Source: an uncultured Paenibacillaceae bacterium (lineage in GTDB: Bacteria; Bacillota; Bacilli; Paenibacillales; CALAME01). From it: a DNA stretch of 14,819 nt. Positions 12,760 to 14,819 of the stretch are shown here, piece by piece. How positions within the stretch are numbered: the stretch's first letter is position 1; the number at the start of each line of letters is the position of its first letter. Below the pieces are notes generated by a model, which made no database searches, was not told where the DNA came from, and was given only the letters and a program-made list of their open reading frames with translations. The stretch lies in contig CALKAN010000358.1 in NCBI GenBank assembly GCA_937983035.1, forward strand, positions 1 through 14,819. The letters run 5' to 3'. Made by a program: the position numbers and the translations under genes.

Positions 12760-12788
12760 ATTATAAAACTAGCGCAGCTTTGCCGCAA
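12760..12788 (-). promoter_or_regulatory. zapA: Candidate internal promoter of zapA
   Basis: On the minus strand a perfect TATAAT (12760-12765) lies directly after the pheT stop, 17 bases downstream of TTGCGG (12783-12788) inside the 3' end of pheT. The transcript would start near 12753, about 40 bases before the GTG of zapA. The -35 is weak (three of six). It would let zapA be expressed apart from pheST. Confidence 0.45.
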
Positions 12789-14819
12789 AGGCTTTTTCCA
12801 AGGAATGGACAATCTTTTCATGCAATTCAGACACTTCTTCATCCGTCAATGTCCGTTCCCGATCTCTGTAAACTAACGACATGGCCAAGCTTTTCTTGCC
12901 TTGTTCGATATTGTCTCCTTGGTAAACATCAAACAACGAGACGCTTTCCAAGAGCGGTCCGGCAACTTCTTTAATTTTATCGAGCATTTTGCTTGCTTCC
13001 AGATCGGCATCTACGACCATGGCCAAATCTCTGCCTGCAGACGGATAGCGCGGCAGCTGCTCATATTGAATATCCATCACTGCTTGTTCAAAAACAGGCT
13101 GAAGCTCCAATTCAAACATGTACGTCTCGCCGAGCTCAAACTCTTCTTGCAATTGCGGATGCAACTGTCCAATTCGGCCTATTTTCTTCGGTCCGTCTTC
13201 GACATCGAAATAAACAGCGGCAGTCTTTCCGGGATGGAATCCTTCTGCTGCCTCGGCTTCATAACGAACCGACTCAATGCCGAGGTAAGCAAACAAACCG
13301 TCAATTAATCCTTTCACATCGTAAAAATCAACCGGCCGTTCCGTTTTGCTCCAATGCGCCAGCGCTGCTGCGCCCGTCCATACGCCAGAAAGCAGCTTGG
13401 GCTCATTCGGCAAATCTGTCAACTTCTGTTGTTCCGCAATATATACTTGCCCCATTTCGAACAAGGCCGCATCGTGAATATTTCGATTGCGGTTATGCAT
13501 CACTGCTTCGATCAAAAGCGGCAGCTGGCTTGTTCGCAGCACGCTGCGGTCTTCACTCATCGGCATGGACACTTTAACAGGCTCGGCTCCAGGGAACAGC
13601 CCTTCGAACTGAGCGATTCGATGCGGATGAGTCAATGTGTAGTTAATCGCTTCGTGCAAACCGCGGTCTGTCATATAGCGGCGAATTTCCCGGGCAATTT
13701 TTTGTTCTTTCGTTAATGATCCGGGAGTCGTGACGCCCGAAATCCATGTCGTAGGAATATTGTCATAACCGTACAATCTCGCCACTTCTTCAATCAAATC
13801 GACATCGCGCGTAATGTCGCCTCTGCGAGAAGGCACTGTCACCGTCCATTGATCGTTTTCCGCCTCATATTCAAATCCAAGCCGATCAAAAATGGCGGAG
13901 ACCTCTTCGGTGCTGATTTGCGTTCCGAGATAGCTGTTGATGCGATCTTTGCTGATGCTGATGCGCACGAGATCTGTTTGCGGACTGCCTGCTTCTGCAA
14001 TGCCGGCATCCACTTCGCCGGATGCATATTGTTCGATTAACGAAGCAGCTCGATTTAATGCGGCAATGACTCCGGCAGGATCCACGTTTTTCTCAAAGCG
14101 AATGCTGGACTCAGAGCGAAGCCCCAGCGCTTTGGAAGTTCTGCGAACAGAGTCTCCGGAAAAACGCGCAGATTCCAACAAAATTTGCGTGGTCTGCTCC
14201 GTTACTTCCGCCTCAGCGCCCCCCATTACGCCTGCAATCGCCACAGGCTTCTCTGCATCAGTAATTAAAAGCATATCCGAAGAAAGCGTCCGCTCCACGT
14301 CATCCAACGTCACAAAACGCTCTCCCTCATTCGCCAAGCGCACATGAATGCTGGAACCGGCCAATTTCTCCGCATCAAACGCATGCAGCGGCTGACCATA
14401 TTCAAGCATCACGTAGTTCGTAATGTCCACCACGTTGTTAATCGGACGGATTCCGGCAGCCATCAACCGATTTTGCATCCACAGCGGCGATGGGCCGATT
14501 TTCACATTGCGAATCCTGCGTGCAGCATAATGCGTGCACAATTCCGGCTCGCTGATGCTTACTTTAAAATCGGAAATGGTTCGTTCCGTTTCATTGATTT
14601 CTGCTTGCGGCAAGTTGACTTTGCGATCCAAGATCGCACCTGCTTCGTAAGCTGCGCCAATCATGCTTAGGCAATCCGAACGATTGGGAGTTAAATCAAG
14701 TTCGAGCACTTCGTCATGAAGCGAAAGCAATTCCGCAACGTCGGTTCCGATTTGTGCATCGTCAGGAAGCACCAAAATGCCTTCTTGGAACTCTTTAGCA
14801 AGCAGTTTGTCATTCATGC
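12769..14819 (-). CDS. pheT: Phenylalanyl-tRNA synthetase beta subunit (5' end beyond the window)
   Basis: The beta chain of the alpha2-beta2 enzyme that charges tRNA-Phe in the cytosol. About 683 residues are visible. The protein is usually near 800, so roughly 120-130 N-terminal residues, most of the tRNA-binding OB fold, lie beyond the right edge. The ATG at 14817 is an internal methionine, not the start. Domains visible, counted from that methionine: LDLTPNRSDCLSM (40-52), the B3/4 editing domain with RPINNVVDITNYVMLEYGQP (124-143) and LHAFDAEKL (144-152), B5 (about 284-352, with SRRGDITRDVDLIEEVARLYG at 330-350), the central catalytic-like core (353-580), and the C-terminal FDX-ACB domain (about 588-682) that binds the tRNA anticodon. 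All are intact. The alpha subunit pheS is expected just upstream, outside the window. Confidence 0.97.
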   Translation of the reverse strand, partial: MNDKLLAKEFQEGILVLPDDAQIGTDVAELLSLHDEVLELDLTPNRSDCLSMIGAAYEAGAILDRKVNLPQAEINETERTISDFKVSISEPELCTHYAARRIRNVKIGPSPLWMQNRLMAAGIRPINNVVDITNYVMLEYGQPLHAFDAEKLAGSSIHVRLANEGERFVTLDDVERTLSSDMLLITDAEKPVAIAGVMGGAEAEVTEQTTQILLESARFSGDSVRRTSKALGLRSESSIRFEKNVDPAGVIAALNRAASLIEQYASGEVDAGIAEAGSPQTDLVRISISKDRINSYLGTQISTEEVSAIFDRLGFEYEAENDQWTVTVPSRRGDITRDVDLIEEVARLYGYDNIPTTWISGVTTPGSLTKEQKIAREIRRYMTDRGLHEAINYTLTHPHRIAQFEGLFPGAEPVKVSMPMSEDRSVLRTSQLPLLIEAVMHNRNRNIHDAALFEMGQVYIAEQQKLTDLPNEPKLLSGVWTGAAALAHWSKTERPVDFYDVKGLIDGLFAYLGIESVRYEAEAAEGFHPGKTAAVYFDVEDGPKKIGRIGQLHPQLQEEFELGETYMFELELQPVFEQAVMDIQYEQLPRYPSAGRDLAMVVDADLEASKMLDKIKEVAGPLLESVSLFDVYQGDNIEQGKKSLAMSLVYRDRERTLTDEEVSELHEKIVHSLEKAFAAKLR

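Overview
The window reads as a stretch of chromosome from a spore-forming Firmicute, most likely a member of the Bacillales close to Paenibacillaceae. This rests on strong AGGAGG-type ribosome binding sites, frequent TTG/GTG starts, many U-tailed intrinsic terminators, and a gene set and partial order that recall Bacillus subtilis (pheT, zapA, mutS2, the DUF350 gene yshE, and an alaR-alaT pair). A near-consensus sigma-K promoter also points to an endospore former. No rRNA, tRNA, CRISPR array, transposase or integrase gene was seen.

Region 1 (1-3290, minus strand) is amino-acid metabolism. It holds an AlaR-like Lrp/AsnC regulator followed 13 bases later by an AlaT-like class I aminotransferase, then, upstream in its own unit, the cysteine synthase cysK. 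Good terminators separate cysK from the alaR-alaT unit and from the MFS gene before it. Region 2 (3290-8145, minus strand) is a mutS2-led cluster: mutS2, yshE (DUF350), a 24-codon membrane micro-ORF found here by reading, a double zinc-ribbon protein with an acidic middle, and an MFS permease. Spacings of 13-22 bases from mutS2 to the zinc-ribbon gene suggest one operon.

Region 3 (8145-11800) is an accessory interval lying between mutS2 and zapA. It holds a small four-helix YvlD/phage-holin-like membrane protein, an orphan ABC-transporter solute-binding lipoprotein broken by an internal deletion and frameshift, a Met/Pro/Asn-rich repeat protein on the minus strand with a sigma-K-type promoter (a probable spore-coat or late-sporulation protein), and a small lipoprotein carrying a complete set of CuA copper-ligand residues. 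Strands alternate and almost every gene has its own terminator, so these look like independent units. In B. subtilis this interval instead holds cvpA and polX, which are absent here.

Region 4 (11800-14819, minus strand) is the pheT-zapA end of the phenylalanyl-tRNA synthetase locus. pheT runs off the right edge, so its N-terminal part is missing. ZapA carries an unusual C-terminal coiled coil built from an exact 42-residue repeat. The points most worth a second look are the sigma-K-driven repeat protein, the ZapA extension, the micro-ORF inside the mutS2 cluster, and the stand-alone CuA lipoprotein. I did not find a clearly new multi-gene system.
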